Source of the DNA: Karalla daura
Taxonomy: Eukaryota; Chordata; Actinopteri; Chaetodontiformes; Leiognathidae
DNA length: 64,000 bases
Direction: 5' to 3'
NCBI GenBank assembly: GCA_029224185.1
Contig: JANZKI010000043.1
Location: 372,001-436,000, forward strand
The notes under the pieces were generated by a model that made no database searches, had not been told where the DNA came from, and worked only from the letters and a program-made list of their open reading frames with translations. The translations under genes were made by a program, and so were the position numbers. The first letter of the stretch is position 1. Each line of letters opens with the position of its first letter. Shown in pieces: positions 9,041-21,388 of this stretch.

Positions 9041-10820
9041 GTGGGCCACCCCGGAGGCGGCTCACACCCCAAATCGTGCGTTTGGACTCGCTCGTTCGGG
9101 GTCGGGATTTCGGCCGAAAACGACAGGTCCGGGGTGGTCGTTTTTTTCACTTTCGGCGAGGGTTAATATCTCAGCTCCTGGACCACAGCCGGCCTCGGGA
9201 TTGCTTTATCCAGTGAGCGTGGGCCACCCCGGAGGCGGCTCACACCCCAAATGGTGGGTTTGAGCTCGCTCGTTCGGGGTCAGGAAATCGGCTCAAAACG
9301 ACAGGTCCGGGGTGGTCGTTTTTGTCACTTTCGGCGAGGGTTAATATCTCAGCTCCGGGACCACAGCCGGCCTCGGGATTGCTTTTTCCAGTGAGCGTGG
9401 GCCACCCCGGAGGCGGCTCACACCCCAAATCGTGCGTTTGGACTCATTCGTTCGGGGTCAGGATTTCGGCCGAAAACGACAGGTCCGGGGTGGTCGTTTT
9501 TTTCACTTTCGGCGAGGGTTAATATCTCAGCTCCGGGACCACAGCCGGCCTCGGGATTGCTTTTTCCAGTGAGCGTGGGCCACCCCGGAGGCGGCTCACA
9601 CCCCAAATCGTGCGTTTGGACTCATTCGTTCGGGGTCAGGATTTCGGCCGAAAACGACAGGTCCGGGGTGGTCGTTTTTTTCACTTTCGGCGAGGGTTAA
9701 TATCTCAGCTCCGGGACCACAGCCGGCCTCGGGATTGCGTTTTCCAGTGACCGTGGGCCACCCCGGAGGCGGCTCACACCCCAAATCGTGCGTTTGGACT
9801 CGCTCGTTCGGGGTCGGGATTTCGGCCGAAAACGACAGGTCCGGGGTGGTCGTTTTTTTCACTTTCGGCGAGGGTTAATATCTCAGCTCCGGGACCACAG
9901 CCGGCCTCGGGATTGCTTTTTCCAGTGAGCGTGGGCCACCCCGGAGGCGGCTCACACCCCAAATGGTGGGTTTGAGCTCGCTCGTTCGGGGTCAGGAAAT
10001 CGGCTCAAAACGACAGGTCCGGGGTGGTCGTTTTTTTCACTTTCGGCGAGGGTTAATATCTCATCTCCTGGACCACAGCCGGCCTCGGGATTGCTTTATC
10101 CAGTGAGCGTGGGCCACCCCGGAGGCGGCTCACACCCCAAATCGTGCGTTTGGACTCATTCGTTCGGGGTCAGGATTTCGGCCGAAAACGACAGGTCCGG
10201 GGTGGTCGTTTTTTTCACTTTCGGCGAGGGTTAATATCTCAGCTCCGGGACCACAGCCGGCCTCGGGATTGCTTTTTCCAGTGAGCGTGGGCCACCCCGG
10301 AGGCGGCTCACACCCCAAATCGTGCGTTTGGACTCGCTCGCGAGGGGTCGGGATTTCGGCCGAAAACGACAGGTCCGGGGTGGTCGTTTTTTTCACTTTC
10401 GGCGATGGTTAATATCTCAGCTCCGGGACCACAGCCGGCCTCGGGATTGCTTTTTCCAGTGAGCGTGGGCCACCCCGGAGGCGGCTCACACCCCAAATCG
10501 TGCGTTTGGTCTCGCTCGCGAGGGGTCGGGATTTCGGCCGAAAACGACAGGTCCGGGGTGGTCGCTTCTTTCACTTTCGGCGAGGGTTAATTTCTCAGCT
10601 CCGGGACCACAGCCGGCCTCGGGATTGCTTTTTCCAGTGAGCGTGGGCCACCCCGGAGGCGGCTCACACCCCAAATCGTGCGTTTGGACTCATTCGTTCG
10701 GGGTCAGGATTTCGGCCGAAAACGACAGGTCCGGGGTGGTCGTTTTTTTCACTTTCGGCGAGGGTTAATATCTCAGCTCCGGGACCACAGCCGGCCTCGG
10801 GATTGCGTTTTCCAGTGACC

Positions 10821-11105
10821 GTGGGCCACCCCGGAGGCGGCTCACACCCCAAATCGTGCGTTTGGACTCGCTCGCGAGGGGTCGGGATTTCGGCCAAAAC
10901 GACTGGTCCGGGATGGTCATTTTTTTACCTTTCGGCGAGCTTTAAAATCTCAGCTCCAGGATCAAATGAGATTTTAAAGCTCGCCGAAAGTGAAAAAGTG
11001 AAAAAAACGACCACCCCGGACCTGTGGTTTTTTTCACTTTCGGCGAGCTTTGATATCTCAGCTCCAGGATCAAATCCGGCATCGGGATTGCGTTTTCCAG
11101 TGACC
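10821..11105 (+). repeat. Foldback monomer FB285
   Basis: HOR counterpart of 2994, but entered through gcgttttccagtgaccg. Short palindrome 10929-10990. Followed by m4 and w. Confidence 0.94.
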
Positions 11106-11995
11106 GTGGGCCACCCCGGAGGCGGCTCACACCCCAAATCGTGCGTTTGGACTCGTTCGTTCGGGGTCAGGATTTCGGCCGAAAACGACAGGTCCGGGGT
11201 GGTCGTTTTTTTCACTTTCGGCGAGGGTTAATATCTCAGCTCCGGGACCACAGCCGGCCTCGGGATTGCTTTTTCCAGTGAGCGTGGGCCACCCCGGAGG
11301 CGGCTCACACCCCAAATGGTGGGTTTGAGCTCGCTCGTTCGGGGTCAGGAAATCGGCTCAAAACGACAGGTCCGGGGTGGTCGTTTTTTTCACTTTCGGC
11401 GAGGGTTAATATCTCATCTCCTGGACCACAGCCGGCCTCGGGATTGTTTTATCCAGTGAGCGTGGGCCACCCCGGAGGCGGCTCACACCCCAAATCGTGC
11501 GTTTGGACTCATTCGTTCGGGGTCAGGATTTCGGCCGAAAACGACAGGTCCGGGGTGGTCGTTTTTTTCACTTTCGGCGAGGGTTAATATCTCAGCTCCG
11601 GGACCACAGCCGGCCTCGGGATTGCTTTTTCCAGTGAGCGTGGGCCACCCCGGAGGCGGCTCACACCCCAAATCGTGCGTTTGGACTCGCTCGCGAGGGG
11701 TCGGGATTTCGGCCGAAAACGACAGGTCCGGGGTGGTCGTTTTTTTCACTTTCGGCGATGGTTAATATCTCAGCTCCGGGACCACAGCCGGCCTCGGGAT
11801 TGCTTTTTCCAGTGAGCGTGGGCCACCCCGGAGGCGGCTCACACCCCAAATCGTGCGTTTGGACTCATTCGTTCGGGGTCAGGATTTCGGCCGAAAACGA
11901 CAGGTCCGGGGTGGTCGTTTTTTTCACTTTCGGCGAGGGTTAATATCTCAGCTCCGGGACCACAGCCGGCCTCGGGATTGCGTTTTCCAGTGACC

Positions 11996-12280
11996 GTGGG
12001 CCACCCCGGAGGCGGCTCACACCCCAAATCGTGCGTTTGGACTCGCTCGCGAGGGGTCGGGATTTCGGCCAAAACGACTGGTCCGGGATGGTCATTTTTT
12101 TACCTTTCGGCGAGCTTTAAAATCTCAGCTCCAGGATCAAATGAGATTTTAAAGCTCGCCGAAAGTGAAAAAGTGAAAAAAACGACCACCCCGGACCTGT
12201 GGTTTTTTTCACTTTCGGCGAGCTTTGATATCTCAGCTCCAGGATCAAATCCGGCATCGGGATTGCGTTTTCCAGTGACC
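11996..12280 (+). repeat. Foldback monomer FB285
   Basis: Second of four in the 6-mer HOR; short palindrome 12104-12165. Followed by m4 and w. Confidence 0.94.
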
Positions 12281-12814
12281 GTGGGCCACCCCGGAGGCGG
12301 CTCACACCCCAAATCGTGCGTTTGGACTCGTTCGTTCGGGGTCAGGATTTCGGCCGAAAACGACAGGTCCGGGGTGGTCGTTTTTTTCACTTTCGGCGAG
12401 GGTTAATATCTCAGCTCCGGGACCACAGCCGGCCTCGGGATTGCTTTTTCCAGTGAGCGTGGGCCACCCCGGAGGCGGCTCACACCCCAAATGGTGGGTT
12501 TGAGCTCGCTCGTTCGGGGTCAGGAAATCGGCTCAAAACGACAGGTCCGGGGTGGTCGTTTTTTTCACTTTCGGCGAGGGTTAATATCTCATCTCCTGGA
12601 CCACAGCCGGCCTCGGGATTGTTTTATCCAGTGAGCGTGGGCCACCCCGGAGGCGGCTCACACCCCAAATCGTGCGTTTGGACTCATTCGTTCGGGGTCA
12701 GGATTTCGGCCGAAAACGACAGGTCCGGGGTGGTCGTTTTTTTCACTTTCGGCGAGGGTTAATATCTCAGCTCCGGGACCACAGCCGGCCTCGGGATTGC
12801 TTTTTCCAGTGAGC

Positions 12815-12989
12815 GTGGGCCACCCCGGAGGCTGCTCACACCCCAAATCGTGCGTTTGGACTCGCTCGCGAGGGGTCGGGATTTCGGCCGAAAACAGGTC
12901 CGGGGTGGTCGCTTTTTTCACTTTCGGCGAGGGTTAATATCTCAGCTCCGGGACCACAGCCGGCCTCGGGATTGCTTTTTCCAGTGAGC
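12815..12989 (+). repeat. 175-bp monomer, m2 type
   Basis: The 3-bp deletion on an m2 background, plus ggctgctcac instead of ggcggctcac. Marks alternate 6-mers. Confidence 0.92.
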
Positions 12990-13167
12990 GTGGGCCACCC
13001 CGGAGGCGGCTCACACCCCAAATCGTGCGTTTGGACTCATTCGTTCGGGGTCAGGATTTCGGCCGAAAACGACAGGTCCGGGGTGGTCGTTTTTTTCACT
13101 TTCGGCGAGGGTTAATATCTCAGCTCCGGGACCACAGCCGGCCTCGGGATTGCGTTTTCCAGTGACC

Positions 13168-13452
13168 GTGGGCCACCCCGGAGGCGGCTCACACCCCAAA
13201 TCGTGCGTTTGGACTCGCTCGCGAGGGGTCGGGATTTCGGCCAAAACGACTGGTCCGGGATGGTCATTTTTTTACCTTTCGGCGAGCTTTAAAATCTCAG
13301 CTCCAGGATCAAATGAGATTTTAAAGCTCGCCGAAAGTGAAAAAGTGAAAAAAACGACCACCCCGGACCTGTGGTTTTTTTCACTTTCGGCGAGCTTTGA
13401 TATCTCAGCTCCAGGATCAAATCCGGCATCGGGATTGCGTTTTCCAGTGACC
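13168..13452 (+). repeat. Foldback monomer FB285
   Basis: Third of four in the 6-mer HOR; short palindrome 13276-13337. Followed by m4 and w. Confidence 0.94.
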
Positions 13453-14342
13453 GTGGGCCACCCCGGAGGCGGCTCACACCCCAAATCGTGCGTTTGGACT
13501 CGTTCGTTCGGGGTCAGGATTTCGGCCGAAAACGACAGGTCCGGGGTGGTCGTTTTTTTCACTTTCGGCGAGGGTTAATATCTCAGCTCCGGGACCACAG
13601 CCGGCCTCGGGATTGCTTTTTCCAGTGAGCGTGGGCCACCCCGGAGGCGGCTCACACCCCAAATGGTGGGTTTGAGCTCGCTCGTTCGGGGTCAGGAAAT
13701 CGGCTCAAAACGACAGGTCCGGGGTGGTCGTTTTTTTCACTTTCGGCGAGGGTTAATATCTCATCTCCTGGACCACAGCCGGCCTCGGGATTGTTTTATC
13801 CAGTGAGCGTGGGCCACCCCGGAGGCGGCTCACACCCCAAATCGTGCGTTTGGACTCATTCGTTCGGGGTCAGGATTTCGGCCGAAAACGACAGGTCCGG
13901 GGTGGTCGTTTTTTTCACTTTCGGCGAGGGTTAATATCTCAGCTCCGGGACCACAGCCGGCCTCGGGATTGCTTTTTCCAGTGAGCGTGGGCCACCCCGG
14001 AGGCGGCTCACACCCCAAATCGTGCGTTTGGACTCGCTCGCGAGGGGTCGGGATTTCGGCCGAAAACGACAGGTCCGGGGTGGTCGTTTTTTTCACTTTC
14101 GGCGATGGTTAATATCTCAGCTCCGGGACCACAGCCGGCCTCGGGATTGCTTTTTCCAGTGAGCGTGGGCCACCCCGGAGGCGGCTCACACCCCAAATCA
14201 TGCGTTTGGACTCATTCGTTCGGGGTCAGGATTTCGGCCGAAAACGACAGGTCCGGGGTGGTCGTTTTTTTCACTTTCGGCGAGGGTTAATATCTCAGCT
14301 CCGGGACCACAGCCGGCCTCGGGATTGCGTTTTCCAGTGACC

Positions 14343-14627
14343 GTGGGCCACCCCGGAGGCGGCTCACACCCCAAATCGTGCGTTTGGACTCGCTCGCGAG
14401 GGGTCGGGATTTCGGCCAAAACGACTGGTCCGGGATGGTCATTTTTTTACCTTTCGGCGAGCTTTAAAATCTCAGCTCCAGGATCAAATGAGATTTTAAA
14501 GCTCGCCGAAAGTGAAAAAGTGAAAAAAACGACCACCCCGGACCTGTGGTTTTTTTCACTTTCGGCGAGCTTTGATATCTCAGCTCCAGGATCAAATCCG
14601 GCATCGGGATTGCGTTTTCCAGTGACC
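14343..14627 (+). repeat. Foldback monomer FB285
   Basis: Fourth and last FB285; short palindrome 14451-14512. The unit just upstream (14165) has a private aaatcatgcg in place of aaatcgtgcg. Confidence 0.94.
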
Positions 14628-15161
14628 GTGGGCCACCCCGGAGGCGGCTCACACCCCAAATCGTGCGTTTGGACTCGTTCGTTCGGGGTCAGGATTTCGG
14701 CCGAAAACGACAGGTCCGGGGTGGTCGTTTTTTTCACTTTCGGCGAGGGTTAATATCTCAGCTCCGGGACCACAGCCGGCCTCGGGATTGCTTTTTCCAG
14801 TGAGCGTGGGCCACCCCGGAGGCGGCTCACACCCCAAATGGTGGGTTTGAGCTCGCTCGTTCGGGGTCAGGAAATCGGCTCAAAACGACAGGTCCGGGGT
14901 GGTCGTTTTTTTCACTTTCGGCGAGGGTTAATATCTCATCTCCTGGACCACAGCCGGCCTCGGGATTGTTTTATCCAGTGAGCGTGGGCCACCCCGGAGG
15001 CGGCTCACACCCCAAATCGTGCGTTTGGACTCATTCGTTCGGGGTCAGGATTTCGGCCGAAAACGACAGGTCCGGGGTGGTCGTTTTTTTCACTTTCGGC
15101 GAGGGTTAATATCTCAGCTCCGGGACCACAGCCGGCCTCGGGATTGCTTTTTCCAGTGAGC

Positions 15162-15336
15162 GTGGGCCACCCCGGAGGCTGCTCACACCCCAAATCGTGC
15201 GTTTGGACTCGCTCGCGAGGGGTCGGGATTTCGGCCGAAAACAGGTCCGGGGTGGTCGCTTTTTTCACTTTCGGCGAGGGTTAATATCTCAGCTCCGGGA
15301 CCACAGCCGGCCTCGGGATTGCTTTTTCCAGTGAGC
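15162..15336 (+). repeat. 175-bp monomer, m2 type
   Basis: Copy of 12815 at +2347, with the same ggctgctcac change. Confidence 0.92.
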
Positions 15337-15514
15337 GTGGGCCACCCCGGAGGCGGCTCACACCCCAAATCGTGCGTTTGGACTCATTCGTTCGGGGTCA
15401 GGATTTCGGCCGAAAACGACAGGTCCGGGGTGGTCGTTTTTTTCACTTTCGGCGAGGGTTAATATCTCAGCTCCGGGACCACAGCCGGCCTCGGGATTGC
15501 GTTTTCCAGTGACC

Positions 15515-15691
15515 GTGGGCCACCCCGGAGGCGGCTCACACCCCAAATCGTGCGTTTGGACTCGCTCGCGAGGGGTCGGGATTTCGGCCAAAACGACTGG
15601 TCCGGGATGGTCATTTTTTTACCTTTCGGCGAGCTTTAAAATCTCAGCTCCTGGACCACAGCCGGCCTCGGGATTGCTTTATCCAGTGAGC
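15515..15691 (+). repeat. 177-bp hybrid monomer
   Basis: Same junction as 4344. It stands where the next FB285 of the 6-mer HOR is expected, and ends that HOR. Confidence 0.9.
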
Positions 15692-16759
15692 GTGGGCCAC
15701 CCCGGAGGCGGCTCACACCCCAAATGGTGGGTTTGAGCTCGCTCGTTCGGGGTCAGGAAATCGGCTCAAAACGACAGGTCCGGGGTGGTCGTTTTTTTCA
15801 CTTTCGGCGAGGGTTAATATCTCAGCTCCGGGACCACAGCCGGCCTCGGGATTGCTTTTTCCAGTGAGCGTGGGCCACCCCGGAGGCGGCTCACACCCCA
15901 AATCGTGCGTTTGGACTCATTCGTTCGGGGTCAGGATTTCGGCCGAAAACGACAGGTCCGGGGTGGTCGTTTTTTTCACTTTCGGCGAGGGTTAATATCT
16001 CAGCTCCGGGACCACAGCCGGCCTCGGGATTGCTTTTTCCAGTGAGCGTGGGCCACCCCGGAGGCGGCTCACACCCCAAATCGTGCGTTTGGACTCGTTC
16101 GTTCGGGGTCAGGATTTCGGCCGAAAACGACAGGTCCGGGGTGGTCGTTTTTTTCACTTTCGGCGAGGGTTAATATCTCAGCTCCGGGACCACAGCCGGC
16201 CTCGGGATTGCTTTTTCCAGTGAGCGTGGGCCACCCCGGAGGCGGCTCACACCCCAAATGGTGGGTTTGAGCTCGCTCGTTCGGGGTCAGGAAATCGGCT
16301 CAAAACGACAGGTCCGGGGTGGTCGTTTTTTTCACTTTCGGCGAGGGTTAATATCTCATCTCCTGGACCACAGCCGGCCTCGGGATTGTTTTATCCAGTG
16401 AGCGTGGGCCACCCCGGAGGCGGCTCACACCCCAAATCGTGCGTTTGGACTCATTCGTTCGGGGTCAGGATTTCGGCCGAAAACGACAGGTCCGGGGTGG
16501 TCGTTTTTTTCACTTTCGGCGAGGGTTAATATCTCAGCTCCGGGACCACAGCCGGCCTCGGGATTGCTTTTTCCAGTGAGCGTGGGCCACCCCGGAGGCG
16601 GCTCACACCCCAAATCGTGCGTTTGGACTCGCTCGCGAGGGGTCGGGATTTCGGCCGAAAACGACAGGTCCGGGGTGGTCGTTTTTTTCACTTTCGGCGA
16701 TGGTTAATATCTCAGCTCCGGGACCACAGCCGGCCTCGGGATTGCTTTTTCCAGTGAGC

Positions 16760-16934
16760 GTGGGCCACCCCGGAGGCGGCTCACACCCCAAATCGTGCGT
16801 TTGGACTCGCTCGTTCGGGGTCGGGATTTCGGCCGAAAACAGGTCCGGGGTGGTCGCTTTTTTCACTTTCGGCGAGGGTTAATATCTCAGCTCCGGGACC
16901 ACAGCCGGCCTCGGGATTGCTTTTTCCAGTGAGC
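16760..16934 (+). repeat. 175-bp monomer, m3 type
   Basis: Matches 3991 at +12769, followed by m1 and hybrid 17113. Confidence 0.92.
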
Positions 16935-17112
16935 GTGGGCCACCCCGGAGGCGGCTCACACCCCAAATCGTGCGTTTGGACTCATTCGTTCGGGGTCAGG
17001 ATTTCGGCCGAAAACGACAGGTCCGGGGTGGTCGTTTTTTTCACTTTCGGCGAGGGTTAATATCTCAGCTCCGGGACCACAGCCGGCCTCGGGATTGCGT
17101 TTTCCAGTGACC

Positions 17113-17289
17113 GTGGGCCACCCCGGAGGCGGCTCACACCCCAAATCGTGCGTTTGGACTCGCTCGCGAGGGGTCGGGATTTCGGCCAAAACGACTGGTC
17201 CGGGATGGTCATTTTTTTACCTTTCGGCGAGCTTTAAAATCTCAGCTCCTGGACCACAGCCGGCCTCGGGATTGCTTTATCCAGTGAGC
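17113..17289 (+). repeat. 177-bp hybrid monomer
   Basis: Same junction as 4344 and 15515; leads the truncated 9-mer just before zone II. Confidence 0.9.
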
Positions 17290-18001
17290 GTGGGCCACCC
17301 CGGAGGCGGCTCACACCCCAAATGGTGGGTTTGAGCTCGCTCGTTCGGGGTCAGGAAATCGGCTCAAAACGACAGGTCCGGGGTGGTCGTTTTTTTCACT
17401 TTCGGCGAGGGTTAATATCTCAGCTCCGGGACCACAGCCGGCCTCGGGATTGCTTTTTCCAGTGAGCGTGGGCCACCCCGGAGGCGGCTCACACCCCAAA
17501 TCGTGCGTTTGGACTCATTCGTTCGGGGTCAGGATTTCGGCCGAAAACGACAGGTCCGGGGTGGTCGTTTTTTTCACTTTCGGCGAGGGTTAATATCTCA
17601 GCTCCGGGACCACAGCCGGCCTCGGGATTGCTTTTTCCAGTGAGCGTGGGCCACCCCGGAGGCGGCTCACACCCCAAATCGTGCGTTTGGACTCGTTCGT
17701 TCGGGGTCAGGATTTCGGCCGAAAACGACAGGTCCGGGGTGGTCGTTTTTTTCACTTTCGGCGAGGGTTAATATCTCAGCTCCGGGACCACAGCCGGCCT
17801 CGGGATTGCGTTTTCCAGTGAGCGTGGGCCACCCCGGAGGCGGCTCACACCCCAAATCGTGCGTTTGGACTCGCTCGCGAGGGGTCGGGATTTCGGCCGA
17901 AAACGACAGGTCCGGGGTGGTCGCTTTTTTCACTTTCGGCGAGGGTTAATATCTCAGCTCCGGGACCACAGCCGGCCTCGGGATTGCTTTTTCCAGTGAG
18001 C

Positions 18002-18431
18002 GTGGGTCACCCCGGAGGCGGCTCACACCCCAAATCGTGCGTTTGGACTCGCTCGCGAGGGGTCGGGATTTCGGCCAAAACGACTGGTCCGGGATGGTCA
18101 TTTTTTTACCTTTCGGCGAGCTTTAAAATCTCAGCATCATCATCATCAAATGATATCTCGCTCGCGAGGGGTCGGGATTTCGGCCAAAACGACTGGTCCG
18201 GGATGGTCATTTTTTTACCTTTCGGCGAGCTTTAAAATCTCAGCTCCAGGATCAAATGATCCTGGAGCTCCAGGATCAAATGATCCTGGAGCTGAGATTT
18301 TAAAGCTCGCCGAAAGTGAAAAAGTGAAAAAAACGACCACCCCGGACCTGTGGTTTTTTTCACTTTCGGCGAGCTTTGATATCTCAGCTCCAGGATCAAA
18401 TCCGGCATCGGGATTGCGTTTTCCAGTGACC
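18002..18431 (+). repeat. Foldback monomer FB430 (with 109-bp tandem duplication)
   Basis: Starts gtgggtcacc. The left part is present twice (18048-18156 and 18157-18265). The first copy ends in a short ATC run instead of the palindrome; the second leads into the normal palindrome at 18219-18316. First FB430 in the window. Confidence 0.94.
18048..18265 (+). repeat. 109-bp direct tandem duplication with ATC run at the junction
   Basis: Both copies begin ctcgctcgcgagggg. The first ends ctcagcatcatcatcatcaa then atgatat, where the palindrome would have ctcagctccaggatcaaatgat. The ATC run (18136-18147) probably grew from the gatcaaatgat motif at the palindrome axis. Confidence 0.88.
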
Positions 18432-19855
18432 GTGGGCCACCCCGGAGGCGGCTCACACCCCAAATCGTGCGTTTGGACTCGCTCGTTCGGGGTCGGGATT
18501 TCGGCCGAAAACGACAGGTCCGGGGTGGTCGTTTTTTTCACTTTCGGCGAGGGTTAATATCTCAGCTCCTGGACCACAGCCGGCCTCGGGATTGCTTTAT
18601 CCAGTGAGCGTGGGCCACCCCGGAGGCGGCTCACACCCCAAATGGTGGGTTTGAGCTCGCTCGTTCGGGGTCAGGAAATCGGCTCAAAACGACAGGTCCG
18701 GGGTGGTCGTTTTTTTCACTTTCGGCGAGGGTTAATATCTCAGCTCCGGGACCACAGCCGGCCTCGGGATTGCTTTTTCCAGTGAGCGTGGGCCACCCCG
18801 GAGGCGGCTCACACCCCAAATCGTGCGTTTGGACTCATTCGTTCGGGGTCAGGATTTCGGCCGAAAACGACAGGTCCGGGGTGGTCGTTTTTTTCACTTT
18901 CGGCGAGGGTTAATATCTCAGCTCCGGGACCACAGCCGGCCTCGGGATTGCTTTTTCCAGTGAGCGTGGGCCACCCCGGAGGCGGCTCACACCCCAAATC
19001 GTGCGTTTGGACTCATTCGTTCGGGGTCAGGATTTCGGCCGAAAACGACAGGTCCGGGGTGGTCGTTTTTTTCACTTTCGGCGAGGGTTAATATCTCAGC
19101 TCCGGGACCACAGCCGGCCTCGGGATTGCGTTTTCCAGTGACCGTGGGCCACCCCGGAGGCGGCTCACACCCCAAATCGTGCGTTTGGACTCGCTCGTTC
19201 GGGGTCGGGATTTCGGCCGAAAACGACAGGTCCGGGGTGGTCGCTTTTTTCACTTTCGGCGAGGGTTAATATCTCAGCTCCGGGACCACAGCCGGCCTCG
19301 GGATTGCTTTTTCCAGTGAGCGTGGGCCACCCCGGAGGCGGCTCACACCCCAAATCGTGCGTTTGGACTCATTCGTTCGGGGTCAGGATTTCGGCCGAAA
19401 ACGACAGGTCCGGGGTGGTCGTTTTTTTCACTTTCGGCGAGGGTTAATATCTCAGCTCCGGGACCACAGCCGGCCTCGGGATTGCGTTTTCCAGTGACCG
19501 TGGGCCACCCCGGAGGCGGCTCACACCCCAAATCGTGCGTTTGGACTCGCTCGCGAGGGGTCGGGATTTCGGCCGAAAACGACAGGTCCGGGGTGGTCGT
19601 TTTTTTCACTTTCGGCGATGGTTAATATCTCAGCTCCGGGACCACAGCCGGCCTCGGGATTGCTTTTTCCAGTGAGCGTGGGCCACCCCGGAGGCGGCTC
19701 ACACCCCAAATCGTGCGTTTGGACTCGCTCGCGAGGGGTCGGGATTTCGGCCGAAAACGACAGGTCCGGGGTGGTCGCTTTTTTCACTTTCGGCGAGGGT
19801 TAATATCTCAGCTCCGGGACCACAGCCGGCCTCGGGATTGCTTTTTCCAGTGAGC

Positions 19856-20176
19856 GTGGGTCACCCCGGAGGCGGCTCACACCCCAAATCGTGCGTTTGG
19901 ACTCGCTCGCGAGGGGTCGGGATTTCGGCCAAAACGACTGGTCCGGGATGGTCATTTTTTTACCTTTCGGCGAGCTTTAAAATCTCAGCTCCAGGATCAA
20001 ATGATCCTGGAGCTCCAGGATCAAATGATCCTGGAGCTGAGATTTTAAAGCTCGCCGAAAGTGAAAAAGTGAAAAAAACGACCACCCCGGACCTGTGGTT
20101 TTTTTCACTTTCGGCGAGCTTTGATATCTCAGCTCCAGGATCAAATCCGGCATCGGGATTGCGTTTTCCAGTGACC
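19856..20176 (+). repeat. Foldback monomer FB321
   Basis: Starts gtgggtcacc, a marker shared with the FB430 and FB286 lineages. Palindrome 19964-20061. Leads the 1033-bp module. Confidence 0.95.
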
Positions 20177-20888
20177 GTGGGCCACCCCGGAGGCGGCTCA
20201 CACCCCAAATCGTGCGTTTGGACTCGCTCGTTCGGGGTCGGGATTTCGGCCGAAAACGACAGGTCCGGGGTGGTCGTTTTTTTCACTTTCGGCGAGGGTT
20301 AATATCTCAGCTCCTGGACCACAGCCGGCCTCGGGATTGCTTTATCCAGTGAGCGTGGGCCACCCCGGAGGCGGCTCACACCCCAAATGGTGGGTTTGAG
20401 CTCGCTCGTTCGGGGTCAGGAAATCGGCTCAAAACGACAGGTCCGGGGTGGTCGTTTTTTTCACTTTCGGCGAGGGTTAATATCTCAGCTCCGGGACCAC
20501 AGCCGGCCTCGGGATTGCTTTTTCCAGTGAGCGTGGGCCACCCCGGAGGCGGCTCACACCCCAAATCGTGCGTTTGGACTCATTCGTTCGGGGTCAGGAT
20601 TTCGGCCGAAAACGACAGGTCCGGGGTGGTCGTTTTTTTCACTTTCGGCGAGGGTTAATATCTCAGCTCCGGGACCACAGCCGGCCTCGGGATTGCTTTT
20701 TCCAGTGAGCGTGGGCCACCCCGGAGGCGGCTCACACCCCAAATCGTGCGTTTGGACTCATTCGTTCGGGGTCAGGATTTCGGCCGAAAACGACAGGTCC
20801 GGGGTGGTCGTTTTTTTCACTTTCGGCGAGGGTTAATATCTCAGCTCCGGGACCACAGCCGGCCTCGGGATTGCTTTTTCCAGTGAGC

Positions 20889-21210
20889 GTGGGCCACCCC
20901 GGAGGCGGCTCACACCCCAAATCGTGCGTTTGGACTCGCTCGCGAGGGGTCGGGATTTCGGCCAAAACGACTGGTCCGGGATGGTCATTTTTTTACCTTT
21001 CGGCGAGCTTTAAAATCTCAGCTCCAGGATCAAATGATCCTGGAGCTCCAGGATCAAATGATCCTGGAGCTGAGATTTTAAAGCTCGCCGAAAGTGAAAA
21101 AGTGAAAAAAAACGACCACCCCGGACCTGTGTTTTTTTTCACTTTCGGCGAGCTTTGATATCTCAGCTCCAGGATCAAATCCGGCATCGGGATTGCGTTT
21201 TCCAGTGACC
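20889..21210 (+). repeat. Foldback monomer FB322
   Basis: Palindrome 20997-21094. The A run of the inverted arm has eight A rather than seven, and the spacer reads ctgtgtttttttt (G to T). First member of a closely spaced foldback pair (next at 21389). Confidence 0.94.
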
Positions 21211-21388
21211 GTGGGCCACCCCGGAGGCGGCTCACACCCCAAATCGTGCGTTTGGACTCGCTCGTTCGGGGTCGGGATTTCGGCCGAAAACGACAGGTCC
21301 GGGGTGGTCGTTTTTTTCACTTTCGGCGAGGGTTAATATCTCAGCTCCGGGACCACAGCCGGCCTCGGGATTGCGTTTTCCAGTGACC

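Larger units (their letters stand above)
7830..11817 (+). repeat. Higher-order repeat, zone I, copy 2 (partial, collinear with 3-3990)
   Basis: Every monomer start equals its copy 1 counterpart plus 7827: w 7830, m1 8008, m2 8186, m2 8364, m1 8542, FB321 8720, m3 9041, w 9219, m1 9397, m1 9575, m3 9753, w 9931, m1 10109, m2 10287, m2 10465, m1 10643, FB285 10821, m4 11106, w 11284, m1 11462, m2 11640. Visible differences: m1 at 10643 replaces m2 at 2816, and gatgg replaces gaggg in 10287. Rare markers are shared, for example ggtctcgctcg in 2638 and 10465. Collinearity stops at 11818, where copy 1 has a 175-bp m3 and this copy has m1 followed by FB285. Confidence 0.88.
10821..15514 (+). repeat. 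Four 6-mer HORs (1175/1172 bp) forming two 2347-bp superunits
   Basis: The order FB285, m4, w, m1, m2, m1 occurs four times, starting at 10821, 11996, 13168 and 14343. Lengths alternate 1175, 1172, 1175, 1172 because the m2 of the second and fourth 6-mers (12815 and 15162) is a 175-bp version also carrying ggctgctcac. The real duplicated unit is therefore the 12-mer of 2347 bp (10821-13167 and 13168-15514). The first 6-mer overlaps the end of the 7827-bp copy 2, so the 6-mer amplification was probably superimposed on that HOR. Confidence 0.88.
15515..18001 (+). repeat. Hybrid-led 9-mer HOR (1598 bp) and a truncated second copy (889 bp)
   Basis: Copy 1: HY 15515, w 15692, m1 15870, m4 16048, w 16226, m1 16404, m2 16582, m3 (175 bp) 16760, m1 16935. 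Copy 2: HY 17113, w 17290, m1 17468, m4 17646, then m2 17824 leading into FB430. The run from 16048 to about 17770 matches 3279 to about 5000 in class order at an offset of 12769. Confidence 0.83.
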
